Positions 1 to 6,170 of a DNA stretch of 6,170 nucleotides are shown piece after piece. Position 1 is the first letter of the stretch. Every line of letters begins with the position of its first letter. The translations under genes and the position numbers were made by a program. Under the pieces are notes generated by a model. The model was not told the DNA's origin. It was given only the letters and a program-made list of their open reading frames with translations, and searched no databases. Source of the stretch: Planctomycetota bacterium (GTDB lineage Bacteria; Planctomycetota; Phycisphaerae; WQYP01). Location: assembly GCA_021805585.1 (NCBI GenBank), contig JAJZEY010000216.1, positions 1 through 6,170 on the forward strand, written 5' to 3'.

Positions 1-822
1 CCCAGCTACCGGCACCAGGGCATTCCGCCGGAAGTGGCGTCGTTTGAATTCAAACACCTTAATCCGCTTACCATTCCCGTGACCAAGAACGGAATGTTTG
101 CCGTCAACCTGATGATCGGCGTGGACAAACAGGAAAACGAACAGCTTCCCGCGCTGGCGGCGGTGCAGGCCTATACCACCGCGGCTCCGCGGGACCGGAC
201 CACTCTGCCCAACATACGGATTGATGAAAAGCATGTCACGCCCATACAACTCCCCCGAAAACTGCTGACCCAGGGGGGGAATCTGATTATCACGCTGGTC
301 AGTGAAGTTCCCGGCCACTGGCTGAAACTGACACCCGCTTCGGTGGCCATTGTCCGGCCAGCCTCGCCTTTTATTATAAATCTGGCGAAAAGCGAGCTGG
401 TGATATTCTGCGAAATGGCATTGCTGATTGTTATTGGTGTGGTGGCCGGCACGCGCCTGGGCTGGCCGGTGGCGCTGCTTACAACCATGGTCTGCTATAT
501 GCTGGGAAATCTGTTCTCGTTTATCGCACAATTGCATGCGGCCAACGGTTTTGAACTGCTGAATTATGTGGAAAACAACAAGCTTCAGGGCGTCTGGTAT
601 TACCAGATCGGATCCATCATATCCGCGGGCATGACCAAAGTGCTGTATATTCTGGTGCATCTGCTGCCGGACTTCACCCGTTTCAATGCCCTGCACTTTA
701 TCGTGCGGTCATTGAATATGCCGTGGTCGATTCTGGCGATAAATATTTTCTGGACCCTGGTCTGTGTGCTTCCCACGCTGGCACTGGGGTATTTGCTGCT
801 GCGCAAACAGGAGCTGGCTTGA
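1..822 (+). CDS. Membrane protein, probable C-terminal part of an ABC-2-type transporter permease (5' end outside window)
   Basis: The frame is open from the first base and ends at TGA 820-822, so this is the last 273 residues of a longer protein. A GTG at 34 is in frame, but coding sequence continues upstream of it, so I do not take it as the start. The first ~120 residues are polar and strand-rich (for example GNLIITLVSEVPGHWLKLTP), like an extracytoplasmic beta domain. Four hydrophobic segments follow, at about nt 394-450, 460-531, 601-666 (the weakest) and 727-801. A short basic tail (LLLRKQELA) ends the protein. The order, a soluble domain then a C-terminal helix bundle starting 'INLAKSELVIFCEMALL', resembles large planctomycete ABC-2 permease-like proteins as I remember them. 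An ATP-binding subunit would be expected upstream and cannot be seen. That this is coding is near certain; the permease call is inference, and an uncharacterised membrane protein is the alternative. The next gene starts one base after this stop. Confidence 0.72.
   Translation, partial: PSYRHQGIPPEVASFEFKHLNPLTIPVTKNGMFAVNLMIGVDKQENEQLPALAAVQAYTTAAPRDRTTLPNIRIDEKHVTPIQLPRKLLTQGGNLIITLVSEVPGHWLKLTPASVAIVRPASPFIINLAKSELVIFCEMALLIVIGVVAGTRLGWPVALLTTMVCYMLGNLFSFIAQLHAANGFELLNYVENNKLQGVWYYQIGSIISAGMTKVLYILVHLLPDFTRFNALHFIVRSLNMPWSILAINIFWTLVCVLPTLALGYLLLRKQELA
809..813 (+). promoter_or_regulatory. Ribosome binding site fixing the start of the second gene at 824
   Basis: AGGAG lies inside the last codons of the upstream gene, ten bases before ATG 824. 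It favours 824 over the in-frame ATG at 764. The 764 start would overlap the upstream gene by 59 bases and add a Cys- and Trp-rich 20-residue tail that looks like out-of-frame translation of that gene. Confidence 0.7.
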
Positions 823-823
823 C

Positions 824-2290
824 ATGACCACACCCGCACCGATTCCAACACCAACCAGGTCGGCCTCCGGGCCGCGGCTGAACCTTGTGGCCTCCATGCG
901 CAGCCGTGCGCGGCGCGACCAACTGGTCTGCCTGATCATCGCAATCCTGCTGTTTATCGGCATTTTCGCCATTCAGCCGTCCCTGCATGCGCGGCGGGCC
1001 GCACTGGTGCAGCGAACCACCAACGCCAAAAACATCGGCCATCTGCTGCTGACGTTTCCGCGGCTTGCCCTGGGGGGATTCCGCGGCGTGCTGGCGATGG
1101 TGCTTTGGGAGGACGCCGAAAGCGATAAAAACAATCATAAATGGCGGCCACTGGAAACGGATTATCAGGCGATTGCCACCATCGAGCCATATTTTGGATC
1201 TGTGTACATATTTAATGCATGGAATATGTCGTACAACCTTTCAGCCCAGTTCCATTCCATGAACACCAAATACAAATGGGTGCTGGACGGGCTGGTTTCG
1301 CTTTACCATGGCGAAAAATTTGTGCCCGACAACGCCAATGTCATCATGAATGAAGCCAACGATTATTTCCTGAAACTCGGCACCAGCTTTGAACGCAAAT
1401 ATTATTCTCCCCGCTGGCGGTACGACATCGCTCATCTGTACCGCTACAATCCGAAAAAGATTTCCTCCGGACTAAGTTCCCTCGGACAGGTCTATTATCT
1501 GGTGACACGACCGGAATTTCATTGCAAATTGCTTAAGCCGCTGGGCGGCCATGGACCCGTCGGGCATGGCGTAAAAATTCACGGCTTGACCTATCGCTAT
1601 GGTCTTAGCCCGTTTTATTTCGCCTGGTGCGAATACAACCGGGCTTTGCATCAGCCCAAGCTGCCCACGGACATGGGTATTGAAGTTCTGCATTCCTGGA
1701 AGCCCATGTGTCTGCGGCTCTGGTGCCGCGACGACTGCTTTTATGCCCAGCGTCTGACCAACCGCATTTTTAATGCGGACACCGAAAAGAAAATGCTGGT
1801 GCATTTTCCGGCGCGGGTGGAAAACATTCACGACTGCTATCGGAATATTAAAATCAACGGGCCGCGCAGCATTCATGAGTTCCAGGTGTTTCTGCAAAAA
1901 TATCCCGATCAGCGGGCGGTACACAGGTCGCATATTTATGAAGTGCGCTTTTATCAGGCCCTGGCCGCCGCCGAAGGAACATTGTTCCAGGGGCTGGTGC
2001 AATGGCAATTGAATCATCGGCAATTTCGTCTGGGAGACGCCGCGGACCGAAAACTTGCCGCCGCCGTTCCGCTTTATGAAAAAGCGATGACCGCGTATGA
2101 AAACTATCTGAGCGTCGCCTTTCCGACGGCCCGCAACGGCCAGATGAACCCCGGCCTGAAGGGACAGCGGAAATATCTGCGGGCTATGCGCGCGCGAATT
2201 GACGGCATCGATTCCTTCCGCCTGACCGCGGCCCACCATAAGCCGGATATGAGCTTCCTGCAGCCGGTAACGCTTAGCTACAGCGATTAA
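824..2290 (+). CDS. Single-pass membrane-anchored protein with large extracytoplasmic domain, partner of the upstream permease-like gene
   Basis: This 488-residue protein starts with a Pro/Thr-rich, then Arg-rich, cytoplasmic tail (residues 1-32). One membrane helix follows at about 33-51 (LVCLIIAILLFIGIFAI), then about 435 residues probably outside the membrane. The helix is not followed by a clear signal-peptidase site, so I read it as an anchor. Just after it come LGGFRGVLAMVLWEDAE (83-99) and IEPYFGSVYIFNAWNMSYNLS (120-140, key residues AWNxxYN). I know a similar GGFRG...W...P.F...W.F.AWNxxYN pattern from planctomycete and related proteins encoded next to ABC permeases, some loosely called TPR proteins. 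No clean TPR consensus is visible, although 411-431 (AAVPLYEKAMTAYENYLSV) is helical and TPR-like. A cysteine group lies at C296, C301 and C305, with C338 nearby. The gene begins one base after the upstream stop, so the two are likely translationally coupled and their products may act together. I cannot name a function: an accessory subunit of an ABC export system is the best inference. A terminator follows. Confidence 0.82.
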   Translation: MTTPAPIPTPTRSASGPRLNLVASMRSRARRDQLVCLIIAILLFIGIFAIQPSLHARRAALVQRTTNAKNIGHLLLTFPRLALGGFRGVLAMVLWEDAESDKNNHKWRPLETDYQAIATIEPYFGSVYIFNAWNMSYNLSAQFHSMNTKYKWVLDGLVSLYHGEKFVPDNANVIMNEANDYFLKLGTSFERKYYSPRWRYDIAHLYRYNPKKISSGLSSLGQVYYLVTRPEFHCKLLKPLGGHGPVGHGVKIHGLTYRYGLSPFYFAWCEYNRALHQPKLPTDMGIEVLHSWKPMCLRLWCRDDCFYAQRLTNRIFNADTEKKMLVHFPARVENIHDCYRNIKINGPRSIHEFQVFLQKYPDQRAVHRSHIYEVRFYQALAAAEGTLFQGLVQWQLNHRQFRLGDAADRKLAAAVPLYEKAMTAYENYLSVAFPTARNGQMNPGLKGQRKYLRAMRARIDGIDSFRLTAAHHKPDMSFLQPVTLSYSD

Positions 2291-2292
2291 CC

Positions 2293-2345
2293 CGCATGGC
2301 GTGGAACATTGAACTGCCACGGGCCGCCATGCGCCGACTTTTTTT
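2293..2345 (+). terminator. Probable rho-independent terminator after the two-gene membrane unit
   Basis: A perfect 9-bp inverted repeat, CGCATGGCG (2293-2301) and CGCCATGCG (2325-2333), begins three bases after the stop codon. An inner GTGG/CCAC pairing (2301-2304 with 2317-2320) can shorten the loop. Seven T residues at 2339-2345 follow the stem after a five-base spacer. That spacer is longer than ideal, so some read-through is possible. Confidence 0.72.
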
Positions 2346-2410
2346 AGAGCGGCGGGGCTGGTGCGGCTATTCTCACCAAAATTCGAGGCGGTTCGTGCAG
2401 CCGAAATATC

Positions 2411-2439
2411 TTGACCCATTTTGCCGTACTCGCTAGCAT
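2411..2439 (+). promoter_or_regulatory. Candidate sigma70-type promoter for the third gene
   Basis: TTGACC (2411-2416) matches the -35 consensus at five of six positions. Exactly 17 bases later, TAGCAT (2434-2439) matches the -10 consensus at four of six. Transcription would start near 2446, leaving a leader of about 165 bases before ATG 2611. It lies downstream of the terminator and upstream of a gene that otherwise has no promoter. The consensus is drawn from other bacteria and such matches also arise by chance. Confidence 0.45.
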
Positions 2440-2596
2440 GTCCCATGTATATCCCGGCAACAGAGATTCGGGAAGTGTAATGTATAGCTTCGCAGACGGG
2501 TGGCCGGGAGACCCATGGCCGAAGGCTCTGATTTCAATCTGTAACACCCGCGCAGCAGAAACTTGGCCCCGTCTGCCCTCCCTGCGACAATCAATA

Positions 2597-2604
2597 GAGA
2601 AAGG
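2597..2604 (+). promoter_or_regulatory. Ribosome binding site fixing the start of the third gene at 2611
   Basis: GAGAAAGG lies six bases before ATG 2611. The in-frame TTG at 2563 would add 16 residues but has no comparable purine-rich site before it, so I place the start at 2611. Confidence 0.65.
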
Positions 2605-2610
2605 CTTTCC

Positions 2611-4197
2611 ATGGCACCCGACGGGGCATCAGCCCAAACAGATTTGCGCCCGGCCTTTGTCGCCTGGTGGGGAATCATACCGACTGTGGCGTGGCTGGCG
2701 GTTGGGGTGGTTTGGGGCTGGCCTGCTGCTGCGACAGTGGCCCATCAGTTTGCGTTCAGTTACTGGGTCGGTGCCACGATCGTCCCGCTACTGCTTATTC
2801 TGCTGGTAGCCTGGATCGCGTACCGTGTCGCGGGCAGGTCGCAACTTGCGGGCACACTGACTTTTTGTGGGTTGGTCGCGCTGGCGACCCTGGGGCAATT
2901 AAGTACATATCTGCGCGATTCACAAAAAGCCCATGCAGAAGCTTCCGGTATCACACTTCCCCGGCCATTGCCAAACAATCAGTTACCGGGAAGGAGTACG
3001 GGAACCAGCGCGACCGCGACGCAATCGCCCATCGTCCCAGTCAATGATCCGGCGTTATGGGCTTACGCTCGCCACATTAAGGCGATGGTTGATTCGGCAA
3101 ATCCAGTGGCAATTAATAATTGCCTCGATATGCGGGAGTGGCTGCAAATAGTGGAGTCCGGGGTGAGCCTGCCCGAGGCCTTCCGGCAGTCTTTTGAAGC
3201 TGCAATTATCACTCACTTTGGCTTTGGCCCCGCCTTGGCATTTCAGATGAAACATGGCGGGAAATACACGTTGCTGGGCGTACGGAAAATCAGCGGGCAA
3301 AATCGCGCCGTGTTTCGCTTTCGGTCAGCCACCGGGTCTGTGAATTACAACGAATGGGTTTTGATGCACGGGCCGGAAGGCAGGGTGGTTGCAACGGATA
3401 TATTCTCAGTAACCAGTGGAGAGTTGGTCAGCGTTACTGTACGCCGCAATATGCTGCTTTTCCTTGCCAAAATGCAGCCGACGTTGTGGCAGCGATTGAC
3501 CGGCCAGGAAAGTGCGATTCTTGCACCTGCGATGCAGTGCGAGCACTCGCAGCATCTGCTGGTCACCGGGCATAACAGGGCTTTTCTGGCCGATCTGGCC
3601 AAGCTTCCAGCCTCGCTGCGCAACAGCAGGTCACTGCTTCTGGAAAAAGTTGAAGCAATTGATGCCCTTTACGGGGCGAATACCCCGAAATATGCCAGGC
3701 GATTCCAATCGGCGGTACTCACCTATCAGCGAGCGTTTCCCGACGATCCGGCGGCAGCGCTCATGGACATTGATTACCTTTATTCCACACACCAGTTTCG
3801 CAAAGAGGCGGAGATAAATATCCGAATCAGCAAATCAGTCGGGGGAGATCCGTATCAGATAATGCTTGCCGCCGCAGCCGAGTCGAAAATCGGGACTCCT
3901 GCCGCGATGGCGCAGTCGCAAAAATACGCAGATCAGGCCATTCATGGCGTACCGTCGCTCAAACAGGCGTATTGGATTGATATTTCGATCAGTCTTCAAC
4001 GCCACAATTTCAAACAGGTTACGCGGACATTTTTAGCGGTTCGCAAACAATTCCATCTGCATCTAATGCCTCTGACGGGGTTAGCGGAATACGCGGAATA
4101 TGTCAAATCTCCCGAATATGCCAAATACCTCCGCGCTATACATGGCGACTCCGCAATAACTGCGTCCGCCGGGGCAGCAGCCGCGGCACCGAATTAG
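2611..4197 (+). CDS. Membrane protein of unknown function: three N-terminal helices and a large C-terminal extracytoplasmic domain
   Basis: This 528-residue protein has three hydrophobic helices at about residues 17-39, 49-74 and 81-98. The basic loop between helices 2 and 3 (YRVAGRSQ) suggests it is cytoplasmic, which puts the rest of the protein outside the membrane. A Ser/Thr/Pro-rich linker follows (about 112-147). The soluble part has a helical stretch (148-210) and then a strand-rich section (218-280) containing KYTLLGVRK, NRAVFRFRSATGSVNYNEWVL and GRVVATDIFSVTSGELVS. The remainder is mainly helical, with TPR-like pieces such as 364-392 and 415-445. It ends in the near-repeat EYAEYVKSPEYAKYLRAIHG and an Ala-rich tail. 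I recall unannotated planctomycete and other bacterial proteins with a similar 'alFR....gg.NYhefvL...dG.v...D.y...tGe..S...R' stretch, but no known function. No catalytic motif is evident. It seems to be a single-gene unit, with its own candidate promoter and an inverted-repeat-rich gap behind it. Coding status is firm; function is unknown. Confidence 0.85.
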   Translation: MAPDGASAQTDLRPAFVAWWGIIPTVAWLAVGVVWGWPAAATVAHQFAFSYWVGATIVPLLLILLVAWIAYRVAGRSQLAGTLTFCGLVALATLGQLSTYLRDSQKAHAEASGITLPRPLPNNQLPGRSTGTSATATQSPIVPVNDPALWAYARHIKAMVDSANPVAINNCLDMREWLQIVESGVSLPEAFRQSFEAAIITHFGFGPALAFQMKHGGKYTLLGVRKISGQNRAVFRFRSATGSVNYNEWVLMHGPEGRVVATDIFSVTSGELVSVTVRRNMLLFLAKMQPTLWQRLTGQESAILAPAMQCEHSQHLLVTGHNRAFLADLAKLPASLRNSRSLLLEKVEAIDALYGANTPKYARRFQSAVLTYQRAFPDDPAAALMDIDYLYSTHQFRKEAEINIRISKSVGGDPYQIMLAAAAESKIGTPAAMAQSQKYADQAIHGVPSLKQAYWIDISISLQRHNFKQVTRTFLAVRKQFHLHLMPLTGLAEYAEYVKSPEYAKYLRAIHGDSAITASAGAAAAAPN

Positions 4198-4221
4198 GGC
4201 CAGGTGGCACTTTACCCTGCG

Positions 4222-4247
4222 GGTCCGGCGGTCGCGCCGATCTGACC
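4222..4247 (+). repeat. Small hairpin 25 bases after the third gene
   Basis: CGGCG (4226-4230) pairs with CGCCG (4235-4239) around a four-base loop. GGTC (4222-4225) pairs with GACC (4244-4247) across a four-base bulge. It is GC-rich and close behind the stop codon, so it could protect or end the upstream transcript, but no T-tract follows. Confidence 0.4.
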
Positions 4248-4258
4248 AGAGTTATGAA

Positions 4259-4329
4259 CGCTTGCCGAATATACACTCCGGATCCGTGTCCGCAAACAGT
4301 CCTGCGGTTCCCAAAGCGTTCGGCAGGCG
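4259..4329 (+). repeat. 11-bp inverted repeat enclosing smaller hairpins, possible structured RNA element
   Basis: CGCTTGCCGAA (4259-4269) pairs with TTCGGCAGGCG (4319-4329): ten Watson-Crick pairs and one G-U. The 49-base interior can form ACAC/GTGT (4273-4276 with 4286-4289) and CCGCA/TGCGG (4290-4294 with 4303-4307), giving a branched fold. A separate hairpin, AGGAC/GTCCT (4335-4339 with 4346-4350), follows. I recognise no known riboswitch or tRNA. The element lies upstream of the inferred putA promoter, so it may belong to the tail of the preceding transcript or be a DNA-level site. Confidence 0.4.
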
Positions 4330-4381
4330 AGCCAAGGACCAGCCTGTCCTGAAGCCCACTCCGTGCCGGCAATCAAAAGCA

Positions 4382-4390
4382 TGGTAAAAT
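4382..4390 (+). promoter_or_regulatory. Candidate extended -10 promoter element for putA
   Basis: TGGTAAAAT has the TGn extension and a -10 hexamer, TAAAAT, matching consensus at five of six positions. The -35 region 17 bases upstream (CGTGCC, 4362-4367) is poor, as is common for extended -10 promoters. Transcription would begin near 4397, giving a leader of about 34 bases. The near-palindrome GCACTTGTGC (4398-4407) sits at that start point and could be an operator, which is weak inference. Confidence 0.45.
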
Positions 4391-4418
4391 AACAACAGCA
4401 CTTGTGCAGGCGATCATT

Positions 4419-4423
4419 AGGAG
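4419..4423 (+). promoter_or_regulatory. Ribosome binding site of putA
   Basis: AGGAG lies seven bases before ATG 4431, a near-ideal spacing. It supports this start over the in-frame GTG at 4404, which has no such site. Confidence 0.75.
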
Positions 4424-4430
4424 TAACGCC

Positions 4431-6170
4431 ATGCCGTTGAACGCGGACATAGAGCAGAACATCCTCCGTCTGGGCGAAGCAATTTTGATGGAAGCCCGCA
4501 ACAGCCGCCGTGCGTCCCAGCGGCATCGCGAAGCATTTCTAAACCGCCTTCTGGGCGATTCATCACTTAAAACCCAGGTTTTACGTCTGGTGGATGTGCT
4601 GCCGGCATTAACGGATGACCGGCAATTGGCTGAACATTTGGATCTATATCTTGGATCACAGGAATTGCCGATTCCCTGGCCCCGCCTGGCGCAATGGGGA
4701 CTTCATAAGGCACGAAAGGGTGCCGCCGCCCATCTGATTGCCGCCGCTGCCCGCCGTTTAAGCCGCAAAATGGCGATGACCTTTATCGCCGGGGAAACAG
4801 TGGATCAGGCGGAACCGGTGCTACGGCGTATGTGGCGGAATGGCCTGGCGTTTTCTTTGGATATTCTTGGTGAAGCAAGCACGGGTGAATCCGCCGCCGC
4901 GGCTTATCAGGAATCTTATCTGAAATTGATTCCGGAATTAAACCGGCGCATTCGAACCTGGCCCCCCGGCAATGTGTCGCCTTTACATCGAAAGGACCCA
5001 CGGGTTCATGTGTCGGTGAAAGTGTCGGCTTTGTATTCCCAGCTAAGCCCGGTGGATCCGGACGGCGGTGTAAAAGTCATTAAAGATCGCCTGCGGGCGA
5101 TTTTTTCGGCGGCGGCCCTCGCCGAAGCTTCGGTGATTGTGGATATGGAACAATATGATTACCGCACCATAACGTTGCGGGTGTTTCAGGAACTGCTGGA
5201 AGAAAAGGAATTCCGCTGTTTCCGCGGTGCAGGCATCGCGATACAGGCGTATCAGATGGATGCCAGGCAGGTCGTCGGAAATCTGATTTCCTGGGCCAAA
5301 GCCCGCGGCACACCGGTCACCGTTCGTCTGGTGCGCGGCGCTTATTGGGATTATGAACGTGCCGTGGCACAGCGGAATTCCTGGCCGGTGCCGGTATGGG
5401 AAACCAAGGCCCAGACGGATGTGTGCTATCAGCAATGCCTGGAACTGTTGCTGGACAATCATCCGTTTGTTCGCACGGCAATCGCCACGCACAATTTACG
5501 CAGCATCTGTGCCGGGGCGGCAATGGCCGAAGCCAAAGGGCTTTCCACAGAGGAGTTTGAATATCAGATGCTGTATGGCATGGCGGACGATTTCGCCGGT
5601 TCGCTGGTGGCCCGCGGCTTTACCGTGCGGCTATACGCTCCATTTGGCCCGCTGCTTCCAGGCATGGCCTATCTGGTGCGCCGTCTGATGGAAAATTCCT
5701 CCAATGAATCGTTCCTGAAACGCGCACACGCGGATACGTCGGCGGATCAGATTCTTCTGGCGCCCGATTTTCCGCCCACTGAGTTATCAACATCCCCTCC
5801 GCCTGGCGACGGGGACTTCGCACATTTGCCACCGCGGCGGCTGGCGATCGCCGCCCAACATGCCGCTTTTGCCGATGCGCTGAATCGTATTCGGTCTTCC
5901 ATGCCGATGGATGTTTATCCCGTGATCGATAACAAGGTAATCGTCCGCCCGGCAACCGGCGAATCGGTTAATCCGAGCTGCCCGTCCCAACTTGTCGGAA
6001 GAATATTCAATGCGCAGGTTCAGGATGTGCATGCGGCGGTGGTCGCCGCTGTGGAAGCCGGCGTCCGATGGCGGCGAACATCGCCGCGGGAACGGGCCGC
6101 CCTGCTGGAAAAAGCCGCCGAAGCGCTGGCCCGGCGGCGCGACGAGCTTGCGGCGTGGGAAATTGTGGAA
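4431..6170 (+). CDS. putA: Bifunctional proline dehydrogenase / L-glutamate gamma-semialdehyde dehydrogenase (3' end outside window)
   Basis: The frame stays open to the window edge, giving the first 580 residues. PutA oxidises proline to P5C with FAD, passing electrons to the membrane quinone pool, then oxidises glutamate semialdehyde to glutamate with NAD. Family landmarks appear in order: AGETVDQAEPVLRRMWRNG then FSLDILGEA (about 119-147), VSVKVSALYSQL (194-205, Lys197), VIVDMEQYD (235-243, Asp238 and Glu240), GIAIQAYQ, VRLVRGAYWD (298-307), ATHN (352-355), FEYQMLYGM (376-384) and RLYAPFGPLLPGM then YLVRRLMEN (400-422). Arg417-Arg418 correspond to the arginine pair that binds the proline carboxylate in known PutA. 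After a Pro-rich linker (about 445-470), the aldehyde dehydrogenase domain starts near 495 (VYPVIDNKVIVRPATGESVN, then SPRERAALLEKAAEAL). Its NAD site and catalytic Cys lie beyond the window. The short N-terminus shows no ribbon-helix-helix DNA-binding domain, so this PutA is probably enzymatic only and not its own repressor, unlike E. coli PutA. Full length should be roughly 1000 residues. It has its own promoter-like element and ribosome binding site. Confidence 0.96.
   Translation, partial: MPLNADIEQNILRLGEAILMEARNSRRASQRHREAFLNRLLGDSSLKTQVLRLVDVLPALTDDRQLAEHLDLYLGSQELPIPWPRLAQWGLHKARKGAAAHLIAAAARRLSRKMAMTFIAGETVDQAEPVLRRMWRNGLAFSLDILGEASTGESAAAAYQESYLKLIPELNRRIRTWPPGNVSPLHRKDPRVHVSVKVSALYSQLSPVDPDGGVKVIKDRLRAIFSAAALAEASVIVDMEQYDYRTITLRVFQELLEEKEFRCFRGAGIAIQAYQMDARQVVGNLISWAKARGTPVTVRLVRGAYWDYERAVAQRNSWPVPVWETKAQTDVCYQQCLELLLDNHPFVRTAIATHNLRSICAGAAMAEAKGLSTEEFEYQMLYGMADDFAGSLVARGFTVRLYAPFGPLLPGMAYLVRRLMENSSNESFLKRAHADTSADQILLAPDFPPTELSTSPPPGDGDFAHLPPRRLAIAAQHAAFADALNRIRSSMPMDVYPVIDNKVIVRPATGESVNPSCPSQLVGRIFNAQVQDVHAAVVAAVEAGVRWRRTSPRERAALLEKAAEALARRRDELAAWEIVE

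Larger units (their letters stand above)
2291..2610 (+). other. 320-base intergenic region between the membrane unit and the next gene
   Basis: It contains the terminator of the upstream unit (2293-2345), a candidate promoter (2411-2439) and the ribosome binding site of the next gene (2597-2604). Between the promoter and the start codon lies a leader of about 165 bases, in which I see no strong hairpin with a T-tract and no convincing small gene. The open frames crossing this region do not show protein-like composition. Confidence 0.6.
4198..4430 (+). other. 233-base intergenic region before putA
   Basis: There is no credible gene here on either strand. The first 150 bases carry several inverted repeats (4222-4247, 4259-4329, 4335-4350). 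The last 50 bases carry an extended -10 element and the ribosome binding site for putA. No hairpin directly followed by a T-tract is visible, so where the upstream transcript ends is unclear. Confidence 0.6.

Noticed and set aside
764..823. Upstream in-frame ATG at 764 as the start of the second gene
   Set aside because: It would overlap the first gene by 59 bases, lacks a good ribosome binding site and adds an implausible Cys/Trp-rich tail. ATG 824 has AGGAG at the right distance.
1472..2446. Long open frame on the - strand (324 codons)
   Set aside because: It lies mostly antisense to the second gene, whose protein has a clear membrane anchor and family-like motifs. The antisense product has no recognisable domain and its codons mirror the real gene.
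2445..2480. Possible 11-codon leader peptide (MYIPATEIREV) near the inferred transcription start
   Set aside because: There is no ribosome binding site, no run of regulatory codons and no attenuator-like hairpin behind it.
2411..2809. Open frame on the + strand starting at TTG 2411 and overlapping the third gene
   Set aside because: Its start coincides with the -35 element, it has no ribosome binding site, and more than half of it is an out-of-frame reading of the third gene.
4198..4430. A tRNA or known riboswitch in the gap before putA
   Set aside because: I looked for a T-arm consensus, a cloverleaf with CCA end and familiar riboswitch cores on both strands and found none. The folds present do not fit any class I know.
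5043..5492. Open frame on the - strand (149 codons) inside putA
   Set aside because: It is antisense to the conserved proline dehydrogenase barrel, so it is a shadow of the real gene.
1..6170. Defence, mobile-element or CRISPR content
   Set aside because: There is no transposase, integrase, nuclease or toxin motif, no terminal inverted repeat pair and no regularly spaced direct repeat. The genes have similar composition throughout.

Overview
The window holds four genes, all on the + strand. The first and last run off the ends. I see no RNA gene, insertion sequence, CRISPR array or phage gene.

Organism: the moderately high G+C content and two protein families suggest a Planctomycetota bacterium, perhaps of the Phycisphaerae type. 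The two clues are a large membrane protein with an extracytoplasmic beta-type domain next to an anchored 'GGFRG / AWNxxYN' protein, and a three-helix membrane protein with an 'FRF..ATGSVNYNEWVL' stretch. I know both patterns mainly from planctomycete genomes. This is inference from memory, not a search.

Layout: (1) 1-822 is the 3' part of a membrane-protein gene, probably the C-terminal end of an ABC-2-type permease. (2) 824-2290 starts one base after that stop and is very likely translationally coupled to it. It encodes a protein with one N-terminal membrane helix and a large extracytoplasmic domain. (3) A likely intrinsic terminator (2293-2345) closes this unit. A 320-base gap follows with a plausible sigma70-type promoter. 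(4) 2611-4197 encodes a protein with three membrane helices and a large, probably extracytoplasmic, C-terminal domain of unknown function. (5) A 233-base gap (4198-4430) is rich in inverted repeats and ends with an extended -10 element and a good ribosome binding site. (6) 4431-6170 is the first 580 codons of putA, the bifunctional proline dehydrogenase / glutamate-semialdehyde dehydrogenase, cut off early in its second domain.

How they work together: genes 1 and 2 form one unit and probably one membrane complex, with the ABC ATPase expected upstream of the window. Gene 3 and putA each look like separate transcription units, and nothing ties proline catabolism to the transporter. Most of the window is ordinary chromosomal sequence. 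The least explained parts are the two function-unknown membrane proteins and the inverted-repeat cluster before putA.
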